Source: an uncultured Blautia sp. (GTDB taxonomy: Bacteria; Bacillota; Clostridia; Lachnospirales; Lachnospiraceae). Taken from it: a stretch of DNA of 5,693 nt. A model generated the notes under the pieces. It was not told the DNA's origin, searched no databases, and saw only the letters and a list, made by a program, of their open reading frames with translations. Both the position numbers and the translations under genes were made by a program. Below, one piece after another: positions 5,137 through 5,693 of this stretch. Position 1 is the first letter of the stretch; the number at the start of each line of letters is the position of its first letter. Location of the stretch: NCBI GenBank assembly GCA_900556555.1, contig USPF01000081.1, forward strand, positions 1-5,693, written 5' to 3'.

Positions 5137-5601
5137 TTGGATGCAATTCCGGGAATTGGGAGACAAAGTGCAGAACGAATTCTTGCAGAGACAGGAGTAG
5201 AAATGGAACATTTTCAAAATGAATCCCGTTTTAGTTCATGGGCAGGTCTTGTACCGGAATGCAAAGAAAGTGCCGGCAAAAAAATGAGCAGCCGAATCCG
5301 AAAAGGGAATAAATATTTGAAAGCAACTTTAGTGGAATGTGCCCGTGCAGCCATACGAAATAAACAGAGCTACTTATATTCGCGATACCAACGAATAGCA
5401 GCAAGAAGAGGAGGGAAGCGAGCGTTAATAGCGATCGCCCATACAATGTTAACAGCCATTTATCATATGCTAAAAGAAAAAGTTCCTTATTGCGATTTAG
5501 GGGCAGATTACTATACGAATATTCAACATGATAAGTTAATAAAAAGGAATCTACGTTCATTAGAAAAGTTAGGGGTAGATGTAATCATTCGGCCGAAATA
5601 A
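5137..5601 (+). CDS. IS110-family transposase, C-terminal part (Transposase_20 domain)
   Basis: This frame encodes the C-terminal Transposase_20 domain of the same IS110 recombinase. The first codon given (TTG 5137) has no ribosome binding site. The reading actually flows from the A9 run through TDSINWAIED, so this is not an independent gene. Family features include the helix-hairpin-helix-like DAIPGIGRQSAERILAETG, the FSSWAGLVPECKESAGK block that holds the conserved serine region (S45 of this fragment is the best candidate), the basic SSRIRKGNKYLK segment, and the helical ECARAAIRNKQSYL...RGGKRALIAIAHTML tail. The frame is intact to TAA 5599-5601, arguing that the split is recent or programmed rather than a sign of long decay. 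Confidence 0.8.
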   Translation: MDAIPGIGRQSAERILAETGVEMEHFQNESRFSSWAGLVPECKESAGKKMSSRIRKGNKYLKATLVECARAAIRNKQSYLYSRYQRIAARRGGKRALIAIAHTMLTAIYHMLKEKVPYCDLGADYYTNIQHDKLIKRNLRSLEKLGVDVIIRPK

Positions 5602-5630
5602 ATTCTCTCAAATTTTATCACGGGTAAAGG

Positions 5631-5658
5631 AATAAGCCCGCCAAAAGGCGAGCTTATT
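5631..5658 (+). terminator. Strong hairpin downstream of the IS110 transposase, possible bidirectional terminator
   Basis: AATAAGC (5631-5637) pairs with GCTTATT (5652-5658), and CGCC (5639-5642) pairs with GGCG (5647-5650) around an AAAA loop, with one C-A mismatch. The A/T-rich outer stem supplies a short U tract in either direction. It may be a chromosomal terminator that IS110 inserted beside, or part of the element's right end. Bases 5659-5693 show nothing further. Confidence 0.55.
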
Positions 5659-5693
5659 TAGAATGTTTGTTTATAGGTTATCTCTGATTTATG

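Larger units (their letters stand above)
4202..5601 (+). mobile_element. IS110-family element (supported core; true ends not resolved)
   Basis: The core consists of a structured 5' non-coding region (4202-4384) and a DEDD transposase reading frame split at 5099-5107. IS110 elements have no terminal inverted repeats and leave little or no target duplication, so the ends cannot be read directly. The left end must lie between the IS1182 terminal repeat (4158) and the folded region, and the right end somewhere after 5601. Placement of the structured region in front of the gene fits the IS110 group rather than the IS1111 group (family knowledge). Confidence 0.75.

Noticed and set aside
5144..5158. 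CAATTC-CGG-GAATTG hairpin as a stimulator of frameshifting
   Set aside because: It lies about 36 bases beyond the A run, well outside the 5-9 base spacing normally needed.
4148..5610. TGAGAGAAT (4148-4156) and ATTCTCTCA (5602-5610) as sub-terminal inverted repeats of an IS1111-group element
   Set aside because: The left copy lies within the IS1182 terminal repeat (4138-4157), so it belongs to another element; a 9-base match over this distance is plausible by chance.
4171..5624. Loop segments GTTTTCA (4245-4251) and CCCGTG (4253-4258) complementary to TGAAAAC (4171-4177) and CACGGG (5619-5624), as bridge-RNA donor guides
   Set aside because: Matches of 6-7 bases are near chance for these lengths, both would pair with the same DNA strand, and the element ends are not known.

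Overview
The window is a chromosomal segment from a Gram-positive anaerobe, most likely a Clostridia/Lachnospiraceae member. It opens inside a highly expressed translation-factor gene and then holds three different insertion sequences back to back. The taxonomic guess rests on the Firmicutes-style EF-Ts C-terminus, the strong AGGAG-type ribosome binding sites and the kinds of transposase present. It is an inference, not a database result.

Layout. (1) 1-657: the 3' two thirds of tsf (elongation factor Ts), cut by the window edge. (2) 658-754: AT-rich tsf downstream region with one weak hairpin. (3) about 755-2368: an IS256-family element with imperfect ~22-bp inverted repeats, a 404-aa DDE transposase (844-2058, +) and an unusually long, palindrome-rich tail of about 290 bases. 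(4) 2373-4157: an IS1182-family element in the opposite orientation, with imperfect 20-bp terminal repeats and a 535-aa transposase (2428-4035, -). It starts within about 0-4 bases of the IS256 right end. (5) about 4158 to beyond 5601: an IS110-family element. Its 5' non-coding region (4202-4384) folds strongly and is a candidate bridge RNA. Its DEDD transposase is split into two frames at a run of nine A (5099-5107). (6) 5602-5693: a strong hairpin, then nothing recognisable.

How the parts relate. In many bacteria tsf is followed by pyrH and frr; here the next 5 kb is all mobile DNA, so the operon is either interrupted or ends at tsf. Each element appears shielded from outside transcription: IS256 has a long hairpin burying the transposase ribosome binding site, and IS1182 has terminator-like hairpins facing both ways upstream of an apparently leaderless transposase gene. 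The most interesting signals are the structured RNA region in front of the IS110 transposase (a 15-bp stem and a competing 10-bp pairing), the A9 frameshift that would join its catalytic halves, and the unexplained palindrome cluster in the IS256 tail. No CRISPR array, tRNA, rRNA or accessory cargo gene is visible.
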